NCBI GenBank assembly: GCA_026873275.1 | Contig: JANTUC010000013.1 | Location: forward strand, 1,116,001 to 1,180,000 | Reading direction: 5' to 3' | DNA from: Pseudopithomyces maydicus | Lineage: Eukaryota > Ascomycota > Dothideomycetes > Pleosporales > Didymosphaeriaceae | DNA: 64,000 bases | Shown: piece after piece, positions 24,090-32,074 of the stretch | Numbering within the stretch: position 1 is the first letter of the stretch | How the letters are laid out: every line of letters begins with the position of its first letter | The notes under the pieces: generated by a model | The model's input: only the letters and a program-made list of their open reading frames with translations | Database searches by the model: none | What the model was told of the DNA's origin: nothing | Position numbers and translations under genes: made by a program

Positions 24090-24679
24090 AAGAAAACATG
24101 GTGGATGAAGTTTAAATTACAGTGTACATGTTAAAATATATAATTGACTGGCTTTTCGATGCGGAGCCGTTGCGTTATATATAGATTTTAATAGAGTTTT
24201 ATTAATAAGCCTGCCTACTGCTATTATTTCTTTATTATTAAAGCTATAAGGTTGTTTATCTATTTAATATTATATTAGATAATTCTTAATATAGTCTCTT
24301 ATTACTTGCAATTTAAACGGTTTAAATTAAAATTATAGTATTTAGTAAGATTAAGAAGAATTTTATTAAAAATTTTATATTACCTTTTAATATATCTTCT
24401 CTTTTTATTATAATTAATACTATTATTTATAGAGTATAATTAGCATTAGATAGTAGGGGGTATATATTTATAATACCTCTTTAAAATAGTAAAATAGATT
24501 TTTAAGAATTTAAATTTTTATCCTTTATTAAAAATTTTTTTTACTATTTTCTTTTTCTTTTAATTACTTTTATTAATAGTATCGCTTCTCTTAAAGGACT
24601 TCTTTATAGTAATAGTATTAAGTCTTTTAATATTATAGTAAAAAAATAGATTATTATCCTTATTAATAATTAAAATATA
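24090..24679. other. AT-rich, RIP-like noncoding DNA left of the retrotransposon
   Basis: From about 24160 the sequence is strongly AT-rich with TA-rich words and no usable frames. This resembles repeat-induced point-mutated DNA. A similar composition resumes right of the retrotransposon at 32075-32400, so the element appears to have inserted into it. No parent element is recognisable. Confidence 0.6.
24675..24679. repeat. target-site duplication, left copy (ATATA)
   Basis: Five bases directly before the 5' LTR that recur at 32075-32079 directly after the 3' LTR. A 5-bp duplication is usual for Ty3/Gypsy integrases. The motif is simple, so chance identity in AT-rich DNA is possible. Confidence 0.7.
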
Positions 24680-25301
24680 TGTTACGATCACGACAAGAAA
24701 CCGTAAGACAGCAGGAAAGAATTACATGCAGGACGCCAGCGACCAAGGCAAAGGTGATGGTCAGCCATACGCTAGACAGCGGGGCCAGCTAGACGACGCA
24801 TCACGTGACCGTGATCCCGCCAAGAACGCGAGATCCCGGGAGCACCAGGTCTTGGCGGGAGCAGAGCAGTTGCTCCCGCTAAGAAGACAGAATTCATGGG
24901 AGCAGAGCGATTGCTCCCGTCCGAAGGACAGGATCTACGGGAGCAAAGGGAGTTGCTCCCGCCAAGCAGACGGAACCTACGGGAGCAGACCGGTAGGTCC
25001 GGGGACAGCGAAGGATGGACAGAATGGTATATAGTCTGGGACGCTCTCTGTACATTTCCTATTCTTCGTAGTCAACTTCTTATGTATCTTCGCATACTCG
25101 CTCATAGCTAAATCGAAGCTCTTCTTTACAACCAAGGATCGTCAGCCTTCACAGAAGATAGTTGTCTTGCTCTCACCAGCAGGATAGGGATATTCGCACC
25201 ATCAGTTGCCTAACCGTCACTCGACCACTGAATACCCGCAAGGCTCCTGAGAAGCCTACCTGCCCTCACACGGACCAGGTAAGTAGGAACCCCTTGTAAC
25301 A
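24680..25301 (+). repeat. 5' LTR
   Basis: 622 bp, TG...CA ends. A TATATA box at 25028-25033 marks the likely U3/R boundary. Upstream in U3 three inverted repeats built on GGGAGCA/TGCTCCC lie at 24855-24879, 24898-24918 and 24938-24961, with a fourth GGGAGCA without partner near 24980. Confidence 0.95.
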
Positions 25302-25303
25302 CT

Positions 25304-25311
25304 TTGACTAC
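25304..25311 (+). promoter_or_regulatory. candidate primer-binding site, possibly self-priming
   Basis: Only 28 bases separate the LTR end from the gag ATG, and no TGG (complement of a tRNA CCA end) follows the LTR. The octamer TTGACTAC is the exact complement of GTAGTCAA at 25068-25075, about 35-40 bp downstream of the TATA box where the transcript should begin. Tf1-type elements prime from their own 5' end. Eight bases is short evidence. Confidence 0.35.
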
Positions 25312-25329
25312 CCAAAGGTTCGAGTCGAT

Positions 25330-27279
25330 ATGGCAACCCCAGCAAGCTCTACTGGCTCACGGGCTCCCGGTGGAAGCACCGCTTCCGGACCCACGACGAA
25401 CCCAGCAACGATGCTGGCGGCCCAAGCCGCGGAGATACAAGAACTCCGTGCACAGATGACGGCCCTAATGGCCACTGCGCAGGAACAGGCGCAAGCACTG
25501 CTTCAGGCCCAAGCGAGGCCCGCAGCAAAAGTACCCTTCAAAGTAGCTGAATGCTATGACGGAGGGAAGACCGGACTCAAGACGTTCCTCACCAATATGG
25601 AATTATACTGCCGCTACAACAGCGAGATCTTCGGCACCGACCAGGCCAAAGTCTTAGCAGCAGGAATGCATATGAAAGGAAAAGCCGCCGAATGGCTCCG
25701 ACCCCTCACCGACGATTACCTGGCTTACGAAGACAAACCGCATAAGTGGGACGACGCCACTAAGAAAGTCTTTGAATCCTGGGATGGGTTTAAGGAACAG
25801 ATCGAAATCATGTTCGGGGAAGTCGACGAAGAAAAGAAGGCGGAACGACAAATACAACGCCTTAAACAAACCAAGTCCGCCAGCGAATATTCGTCGGAGT
25901 TCAAACAGTTACAGGCCAAGATAAACTGGGACGATGCCCCGCTCCAGGCTGCGTACTACAACGGACTGAAGGAATCAGTCAAGGACGAACTAACGCATCA
26001 CGACCAACCAGACGACCTGGAGGAATTCATCAAATTAGCGGTCCGCATCGACAACAGGCTGTATGAACGATACCTGGAAAAGAAGGAGTCAGGAAGGCCA
26101 GTGTTCGGCCAGAAGGCCAACACGAAGAAAGCTCGTAACCACGACAAGCGAGACAAAGACGGGGATGTCGTAATGGCCGACAAAGCCCACGAAAAACGAC
26201 AATGGAAAAAGGGTAAGCGCAACCACCGAAACGATGGACTCTCCGACAAAGAAAGACAGCGACGGTATGACGAAAAAGTCTGCCTAGGATGCGGAGAGCC
26301 GGGACATTTCGTACGCGATTGTACCACAAAAAACAAAATCGAAGGGAAACGATCGCAAGTAATAAAGGTACGAATAGCCTCCATCACGAAGGAAGATGGC
26401 GAGATCTCGGAGTCGGAACACGAGTCGCCACGAAAACACCTACGCTTAACCCTACAAGAAAAGGAGATTTGGGAACGGATGTCAAGGGACGTCTGCTGGC
26501 TATGCGGGAGCGGAATGCACCACGCCAGAGATTGCAGCAGAAGGGTCCGAATCTGCGGAAACACGTGTGAACAGACATTGGCACTCGCAGACCGACACCA
26601 AGGAGCGGTTAATGACCCGTACGACCAAATCCGGATCCAGATCCAACACAAAAGCATCGAGTGGTATCTGTGCTATCGAGAAAAGTGCAGGACCCACAAC
26701 AAGATAAGGGATGACATCCAGCAGCGACCTGGAGACCCTACCCACAGATACGTCCGCCCAGAGGATTGCCAAATGGCAACATGCTACCAGCATAGTCAGG
26801 AAAATTGGGAAAAAACCCACCTTCAAAAAGGATGGACGGGGTGCTACGACGACACCTGCCAGATCCACTACAAGCACAAACACGCCGCAGGATGGTGGCC
26901 ACAGGGCCCGATCCACGGATATACCTCAGGAGTAAGCATGTGCAACACCAATTGTGGAGTGAACCATGATACGGTACACCAAGATGTCACTCACTGGAAG
27001 GATTGCGAAAGGAAATGCTTTACGCACTGCTGCGCAAAAGAAGAGGACGCCGCAGACCCGTCCAGCGAAGAGCACCAAAGGATGGCTCTGGACGAATGTG
27101 TGCTAGAAGGATGCGATTGGCACGGGCAGGACAACACCGAGAAAGAAAAGGAACGCCTAGACCAAGCCAGGGCTCATTTCGACAAGCTCTACGCAGGATG
27201 CGACCAAGAGCAAAACGCCGCTTACCTAGGGAGGAACCCGGAGGAACCAAGCGACGCCGACAGCGAGTCGGGAAACTAG
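25330..27279 (+). CDS. retrotransposon Gag with two CCHC knuckles and a Cys/His-rich tail
   Basis: 649 residues. The start has an Ala/Gln-rich probable coiled coil (about 35-70). A retrotransposon Gag capsid-like domain (about 75-260) follows, with motifs AAEWLRPL, FKEQIEIMFGEVDE and SASEYSSEFKQLQ. Then come a basic linker and a CX2CX4HX4C zinc knuckle at Cys318-Cys331, and a second knuckle with the same spacing at Cys389-Cys402. Residues 403-649 are unusually rich in Cys and His (for example CERKCFTHCCAKEE) and resemble no Gag tail that I know. The ORF ends at TAG 27277-27279, immediately after a GGGAAAC slippery heptamer. Confidence 0.9.
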   Translation: MATPASSTGSRAPGGSTASGPTTNPATMLAAQAAEIQELRAQMTALMATAQEQAQALLQAQARPAAKVPFKVAECYDGGKTGLKTFLTNMELYCRYNSEIFGTDQAKVLAAGMHMKGKAAEWLRPLTDDYLAYEDKPHKWDDATKKVFESWDGFKEQIEIMFGEVDEEKKAERQIQRLKQTKSASEYSSEFKQLQAKINWDDAPLQAAYYNGLKESVKDELTHHDQPDDLEEFIKLAVRIDNRLYERYLEKKESGRPVFGQKANTKKARNHDKRDKDGDVVMADKAHEKRQWKKGKRNHRNDGLSDKERQRRYDEKVCLGCGEPGHFVRDCTTKNKIEGKRSQVIKVRIASITKEDGEISESEHESPRKHLRLTLQEKEIWERMSRDVCWLCGSGMHHARDCSRRVRICGNTCEQTLALADRHQGAVNDPYDQIRIQIQHKSIEWYLCYREKCRTHNKIRDDIQQRPGDPTHRYVRPEDCQMATCYQHSQENWEKTHLQKGWTGCYDDTCQIHYKHKHAAGWWPQGPIHGYTSGVSMCNTNCGVNHDTVHQDVTHWKDCERKCFTHCCAKEEDAADPSSEEHQRMALDECVLEGCDWHGQDNTEKEKERLDQARAHFDKLYAGCDQEQNAAYLGRNPEEPSDADSESGN

Positions 27280-27331
27280 TGCGCCACCAGGAACCGAACC
27301 GTACTGGTGAAGGCGCCCCCATGAAGGTTCG
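27270..27331 (+). promoter_or_regulatory. predicted -1 ribosomal frameshift signal (slippery site plus pseudoknot)
   Basis: Heptamer G GGA AAC at 27270-27276 in the zero frame, followed directly by the gag UAG. A -1 slip gives AAA then CTA at 27276, entering the open pol frame. Four bases downstream 27281-27290 (GCGCCACCAG) pairs with CTGGT 27304-27308 and GGCGC 27312-27316, with a GAA bulge. Loop bases CGAACC 27295-27300 can pair with GGTTCG 27326-27331, forming an H-type pseudoknot. All pairings were found by eye. The spacer is at the short end of the usual range. Confidence 0.75.
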
Positions 27332-30300
27332 CAGAGCAGATCAGGACGACGACCTGCACCTCAAGAAAGAAGTCACGATTGGAGGATACCAAGTGACAGC
27401 GCTTATAGACCCCGGTGCTACCGGATGTCTAATCTCACCCAGAGTGGTGGAAGAGCATAAGCTGCCCTACCGGAACAAGGCGACACCTGTCCGGGTAGAG
27501 ATGGCAGATGGGACGTTCTCCCAAGGATACGGCAAAGGCTGGTTACGCCTCGAAACGACGCCGTTACCCGTTGGCCTAGATGGACTCTGGAGCCAACACA
27601 GCTTCACTATAATGGACTTAGGAAGCCTAGAAGCAATCATCGGTTATGATTGGCTATTGAAACATAATCCTGTCATCGACTGGCAGAAGAAAACAATACG
27701 CAGCCGAGAACCCACAGTTAGGGTTGCTGGCGTAAGGAAGTCACAAGTACGCCCGAAGGTTCAGTGCACACCTCAGAGAGAGGGAATCGGCGGAAGAAAG
27801 ACTGTACAGCAGATATCACCTTGTAAGATCGCGAGAATCTACAAGAAGGACCCTCAGAAAGTAGGCGTCATTTGGATACGAAGGAGTGAGCTCCAGAAGG
27901 AGGGGCAAGAAACTCTATCCATACCCCAGGAATACCAAGACTTCGCAGAACTCTTTCACGAGAAAGATGGCGAAACACTTCCGGAACACCAGGAATGGGA
28001 TCACGAGATCCACCTGCAAGAAGGCACGAAGCTACACCCGGAACGACTGCGACCACTGTCGCGAGATCAACAGGAAGAACTAATAGAGTGGCTAAGGAAG
28101 AACTTAAAACGAAAGTTCATACGGCCCAGCAAGAGCCCGATGGCCTCTGCTATACTGTTCGTACCGAAGAAGGACGGACGACTCCGACTATGCGTGGATT
28201 ACCGACAACTGAACGATAAAACCATCAAGAACCGATATCCACTACCACTGATAACGGAGCTCATGGATCGTCTCCAGGGAGCCAAGTGGTTCACGAAGTT
28301 TGATGTACGAGATGGCTTTTACCGTATCCGCATAGCTAAAGGACACGAATGGATGACCGCGTTCCGAACACGCTATGGATTATACGAATTCACGGTCATG
28401 CCAATGGGACTTACGAATGCCCCAGCAACGTTCCAAGCAGTAGTGAACAAGGCACTACACGAATACCTAGATGTATTCTGCACGGTATACCTAGACGATG
28501 TGCTAGTATACTCCGGAGGAACGCTTGAAGAACACGTACAGCACGTACGAAAAGTACTGGAAAAGATGAAAGAATACCGGTTACTTCTGCATCCGAACAA
28601 GTGTGAGTTCCACACGACGAAAACCGAGTACTTAGGATTCATCATCTCAAGAGAAGGGATCGCCATGGACCCCAAGAAGGTGGCTACGGTACAAGAATGG
28701 CCACAACCCAAATCAGTAAAGGACATCCAGTCCTTCCTAGGGTTCACCAACTTCTACCGAAAGTTCATCACCAACTATTCCAAGACAACGGCACCCTTAA
28801 CAGAGATCACGAAGAAAGAAGTAGGATTTAAGTGGGAAGAGAAACAACGCATAGCATTCGAAAGCCTAAAGAAGCTATTTCTCTCGGCACCCCTCCTACA
28901 AATGTTCAACCCGCAGAGGAAAACCCGGATTGAAACAGACGCATCTGACTACGCACTTGGAGCAGTATTCACACAGCAGTGCGAGGACGGGAAGTGGAGA
29001 CCAGTGTTCTTCCACTCACGGAAATTCTCTGGAGCAGAGTTAAACTACGACGTCCACGACAAGGAACTACTAGGGGTAGTAGACGCTTTCGAACAATGGG
29101 AAACGCAGCTCATGGGAGCACCCACGAAGATCGAGGTGTGGACAGACCACATGAACCTCACTAGCTTCATGTCGACAAAGAAGCTCAATAGACGACAGGT
29201 ACGATGGGCGGAGTTCCTTGCGAACTTCGACTTCACGATCCACCATCGCCCAGGGACCCTCAACGGGGCGGCAGATGCCTTAAGTAGAAGGATCGACCTA
29301 ATCGAGGATAAACCGGAATTACATAACGCAATACTCCGAAAAGGGCACGACGGGACTCTGGAATATAACCAACCCAGAGAACCCCAGGAAAACGAACGAC
29401 TTCCGAAACTTGAAGTGCGGAAAGCATCGGTCGGACCAATGGACCACCGAGGACGGACTATCGTAGGGATGCAGGAAGCACCCAAGCTGATAAAAGAACT
29501 ACACGAGTCCAGGGAATGGGGACACCCAGGCATAGAAGAAACGACGCGACGCATCGCGAACGAATACGCCATCCCTAAACTCAAACAGATGGTTACCAAG
29601 GAGATAAGCAACTGTTTGGCCTGCCATAAAAACAAGCCCAAGAGACATAAGCCTTATGGTCTCCTACAACCATTGCCAGCAGCCCAACGGCCATGGCAGA
29701 GTGTGACGATGGATTTCATAGTGAAACTCCCGAAATCGCCACAACCAGGGACAAAACGAATGTGCGACACTATCGCGGTGATAGTAGACAGACTCACGAA
29801 AGCCGCAAAGTTCAGGCCCATGGAAGAGTCTATGACGGCAGAGGAACTAGCTTATGAAGTCGACAACGCGCTATTCGCAGAGCACGGCCCACCAGAGGAA
29901 CTCATCACGGACCGCGACAAGCTCTTCACGTCCAAATACTGGGATACGTTCATCGCAACGCTAGGGACGAATCGGAAGCTGTCAACAAGCTTCCATCCGC
30001 AGACGGACGGACAAACGGAAAGAACCAACCAGACACTGGAACAGTACCTGAGGTTCTATGTCAACAAACAACAAGACAATTGGGTGGAACTGCTGCCGAC
30101 GGCACAGCTGGCATACAATGGAGCCAGGTCAGGCACGACAGGGTATTCACCGCACTATGCAAACTACGGATATGAGCCGGTCGCTCATCGGAATCCGCGA
30201 GACGTGGAAAGCATTTCCACAGGGGCACAGGACAAGGCCCAAAAGATGAAGGAACTGCACGACACCCTCCGTGAAAGAATTACGAAAAGGGCCCTCTCGG

Positions 30301-31565
30301 CATCCACAAATGCAAACAAGCAAAGGATTGAGGGACCAATCTTTAAAAAGGGGGACAAAGTTTTCCTATCACAAAAAAATCTGAAAACCAAGAGACCAAG
30401 CAAAAAACTGGACCATCTACGGATAGGACCCTTTGAAGTCGCAGAGACTAAGGGACCAGTCACAAGCAAACTGCTTCTACCACAAGGAACCAAAATACAC
30501 CCCACCTTTCACAAAAACCTTCTAGAACCAGCACCTCCGGGCGCTCCGATCGAGACCCAGCTAGAACTGGAAGACGACGAGTACGAGGTTGAAGCTATCA
30601 AGGACCTACGAACGAACAAAGGTCAGCAACGATACCTGGTAAAGTGGAAAGGATGGTCAGAGCAGTACAACACTTGGGAACCAGAAGAAAACCTCACGAA
30701 CTGCAAGGAATTACTGAGGAACTTTCGCCAACAGAAGTCGGCACACCACTCTCAAGACAACCGCGCAAGGGGACGCCCGGTTCGAAATCAGCCAGGAAGG
30801 CAGAAAGATCAAAAGACAAGGAAGGATCGAGCGAGGAAGAAGGATCAGCCTGTGACCAGCCCAGGTCAGTTGACGGTACGGGTGGCGTCGCAGAAACGGT
30901 GGCAGCCCTACTCTTTGAAGCCTCCTTCTCCAAGGTCTCCATCACGTCGGCCACACGGGTATCGTGTGCAGCGAAGGCCTGCTCCTCCTCCTCAGCCTGA
31001 GCAATCTCAAGCCTCAGACGGGCAGCCTCCGCTTCAGCAGCCAGAAGCTCGATGCGCTTCTGACGTTTCGCTGCCTGAACGCGCTCCCACTCTTTCTCAG
31101 GAATCCAAAGACTGCACTCCGCGTGGACTGCGATGCACGCAGCACACTCCCCAGTGGAAGTATCCACAAAACACTTCGGAACCTTCTTCTCGATACAACG
31201 AGCACATTTTATCGGCATTGCTAAACCGCGACGACGAACCTCATCAGCACGCGCACGACGTCTCTCAGTCGATGATGGTTTCAGTACCTTGGGCATGGTC
31301 AGGCGAACGAAGAATGGAAGAAAGGGAAAACAACACCACGGGGATCCCCACCTTTATAGCCGTAGTCACCACAGGGGTGATCGCGACGCCAGCGAACTAC
31401 GCCGCGACGACAAGCGTAGGCTATCGGGACGATAACCTTAAATGGGGGGTAATGTTACGATCACGACAAGAAACCGTAAGACAGCAGGAAAGAATTACAT
31501 GCAGGACGCCAGCGACCAAGGCAAAGGTGATGGTCAGCCATACGCTAGACAGCGGGGCCAGCTAG
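27276..31565 (+). CDS. retrotransposon Pol: protease, RT, RNase H, integrase, chromodomain
   Basis: Open frame -1 relative to gag; the same frame is open from 27003 but the part overlapping gag is probably not used. Aspartic protease site LIDPGATG at 27402-27425, with Pro in place of the usual Ser/Thr. Reverse transcriptase: FVPKKDGRLRLCVDYRQLN and the catalytic YLDD at 28488-28499. RNase H: ETDASDYALGAV near 28930. Integrase: an H-H-C-C zinc module (HPGIEE...CLACHK) and D-D-E core (TMDFI, ITDRDKLF, QTERTNQ). A chromodomain near 30585-30725 (YEVEAIKDL, YLVKWKGWSEQYNTWEP) retains aromatic cage residues. The basic, Pro-rich tail runs into the 3' LTR opposite an antisense ORF; its true end is uncertain. 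Confidence 0.92.
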   Translation, partial: LVRHQEPNRTGEGAPMKVRRADQDDDLHLKKEVTIGGYQVTALIDPGATGCLISPRVVEEHKLPYRNKATPVRVEMADGTFSQGYGKGWLRLETTPLPVGLDGLWSQHSFTIMDLGSLEAIIGYDWLLKHNPVIDWQKKTIRSREPTVRVAGVRKSQVRPKVQCTPQREGIGGRKTVQQISPCKIARIYKKDPQKVGVIWIRRSELQKEGQETLSIPQEYQDFAELFHEKDGETLPEHQEWDHEIHLQEGTKLHPERLRPLSRDQQEELIEWLRKNLKRKFIRPSKSPMASAILFVPKKDGRLRLCVDYRQLNDKTIKNRYPLPLITELMDRLQGAKWFTKFDVRDGFYRIRIAKGHEWMTAFRTRYGLYEFTVMPMGLTNAPATFQAVVNKALHEYLDVFCTVYLDDVLVYSGGTLEEHVQHVRKVLEKMKEYRLLLHPNKCEFHTTKTEYLGFIISREGIAMDPKKVATVQEWPQPKSVKDIQSFLGFTNFYRKFITNYSKTTAPLTEITKKEVGFKWEEKQRIAFESLKKLFLSAPLLQMFNPQRKTRIETDASDYALGAVFTQQCEDGKWRPVFFHSRKFSGAELNYDVHDKELLGVVDAFEQWETQLMGAPTKIEVWTDHMNLTSFMSTKKLNRRQVRWAEFLANFDFTIHHRPGTLNGAADALSRRIDLIEDKPELHNAILRKGHDGTLEYNQPREPQENERLPKLEVRKASVGPMDHRGRTIVGMQEAPKLIKELHESREWGHPGIEETTRRIANEYAIPKLKQMVTKEISNCLACHKNKPKRHKPYGLLQPLPAAQRPWQSVTMDFIVKLPKSPQPGTKRMCDTIAVIVDRLTKAAKFRPMEESMTAEELAYEVDNALFAEHGPPEELITDRDKLFTSKYWDTFIATLGTNRKLSTSFHPQTDGQTERTNQTLEQYLRFYVNKQQDNWVELLPTAQLAYNGARSGTTGYSPHYANYGYEPVAHRNPRDVESISTGAQDKAQKMKELHDTLRERITKRALSASTNANKQRIEGPIFKKGDKVFLSQKNLKTKRPSKKLDHLRIGPFEVAETKGPVTSKLLLPQGTKIHPTFHKNLLEPAPPGAPIETQLELEDDEYEVEAIKDLRTNKGQQRYLVKWKGWSEQYNTWEPEENLTNCKELLRNFRQQKSAHHSQDNRARGRPVRNQPGRQKDQKTRKDRARKKDQPVTSPGQLTVRVASQKRWQPYSLKPPSPRSPSRRPHGYRVQRRPAPPPQPEQSQASDGQPPLQQPEARCASDVSLPERAPTLSQESKDCTPRGLRCTQHTPQWKYPQNTSEPSSRYNEHILSALLNRDDEPHQHAHDVSQSMMVSVPWAWSGERRMEERENNTTGIPTFIAVVTTGVIATPANYAATTSVGYRDDNLKWGVMLRSRQETVRQQERITCRTPATKAKVMVSHTLDSGAS
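30694..31296 (-). CDS. antisense ORF in the retrotransposon: Zn2Cys6-like domain plus coiled coil
   Basis: 200 residues, ATG at 31296, on the strand opposite pol. Six cysteines at 31, 34, 42, 51, 54 and 61 give CX2CX7CX8CX2CX6C. This is the fungal Zn(II)2Cys6 DNA-binding pattern except for seven rather than six residues between Cys2 and Cys3. The first loop is basic (EKKVPK) and the preceding 25 residues are Arg-rich. Residues about 70-125 are Glu/Ala/Arg/Leu heptad-like, a probable coiled coil as in dimeric Zn2Cys6 proteins. The tail is acidic and Ser/Pro-rich, activation-domain-like. A TATAAA box lies 57 bp upstream on the same strand. The reverse frame of pol may be open by codon bias alone, but the Cys spacing argues for a real protein. 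Confidence 0.6.
   Translation of the reverse strand: MPKVLKPSSTERRRARADEVRRRGLAMPIKCARCIEKKVPKCFVDTSTGECAACIAVHAECSLWIPEKEWERVQAAKRQKRIELLAAEAEAARLRLEIAQAEEEEQAFAAHDTRVADVMETLEKEASKSRAATVSATPPVPSTDLGWSQADPSSSLDPSLSFDLSAFLADFEPGVPLRGCLESGVPTSVGESSSVIPCSS
31353..31358 (-). promoter_or_regulatory. TATA box for the antisense ORF
   Basis: TATAAA on the minus strand inside the element, 57-62 bp upstream of the antisense ATG, followed by a CT-rich stretch like many fungal 5' leaders. It lies between the ORF and the 3' LTR, so it is distinct from the LTR promoter. Confidence 0.45.
31438..31452 (+). other. polypurine tract
   Basis: A purine-rich AATGGGGGGTAA stretch directly before the 3' LTR, the expected plus-strand primer site. 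Confidence 0.65.
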
Positions 31566-32074
31566 ACGACGCATCACGTGACCGTGATCCCGCCAAGAAC
31601 GCGAGATCCCGGGAGCACCAGGTCTTGGCGGGAGCAGAGCAGTTGCTCCCGCTAAGAAGACAGAATTCATGGGAGCAGAGCGATTGCTCCCGTCCGAAGG
31701 ACAGGATCTACGGGAGCAAAGGGAGTTGCTCCCGCCAAGCAGACGGAACCTACGGGAGCAGACCGGTAGGTCCGGGGACAGCGAAGGATGGACAGAATGG
31801 TATATAGTCTGGGACGCTCTCTGTACATTTCCTATTCTTCGTAGTCAACTTCTTATGTATCTTCGCATACTCGCTCATAGCTAAATCGAAGCTCTTCTTT
31901 ACAACCAAGGATCGTCAGCCTTCACAGAAGATAGTTGTCTTGCTCTCACCAGCAGGATAGGGATATTCGCACCATCAGTTGCCTAACCGTCACTCGACCA
32001 CTGAATACCCGCAAGGCTCCTGAGAAGCCTACCTGCCCTCACACGGACCAGGTAAGTAGGAACCCCTTGTAACA
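31453..32074 (+). repeat. 3' LTR
   Basis: 622 bp, same length as the 5' LTR; I see no difference in sequence, including the three hairpins and TATA box. The copied ATATA follows at 32075. Confidence 0.95.

Larger units (their letters stand above)
24680..32074 (+). mobile_element. intact Ty3/Gypsy chromovirus LTR retrotransposon
   Basis: A 7.4-kb element with 622-bp LTRs (24680-25301 and 31453-32074) starting TGTTACG and ending GTAACA, flanked by ATATA. I see no difference between the LTRs. Order: LTR, Gag, then Pol in the -1 frame (protease, reverse transcriptase, RNase H, integrase, chromodomain), an antisense ORF, polypurine tract, LTR. Integrase after RT/RNase H makes it Ty3/Gypsy and the C-terminal chromodomain makes it a chromovirus. 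All long frames are open and unmutated by RIP, so the insertion is recent and potentially active. Confidence 0.95.

Noticed and set aside
27003..27275. Pol frame open upstream of the gag stop as a separate start
   Set aside because: It overlaps gag out of frame and is Arg-rich shadow sequence; the slippery site at 27270 explains access to pol without an internal start.
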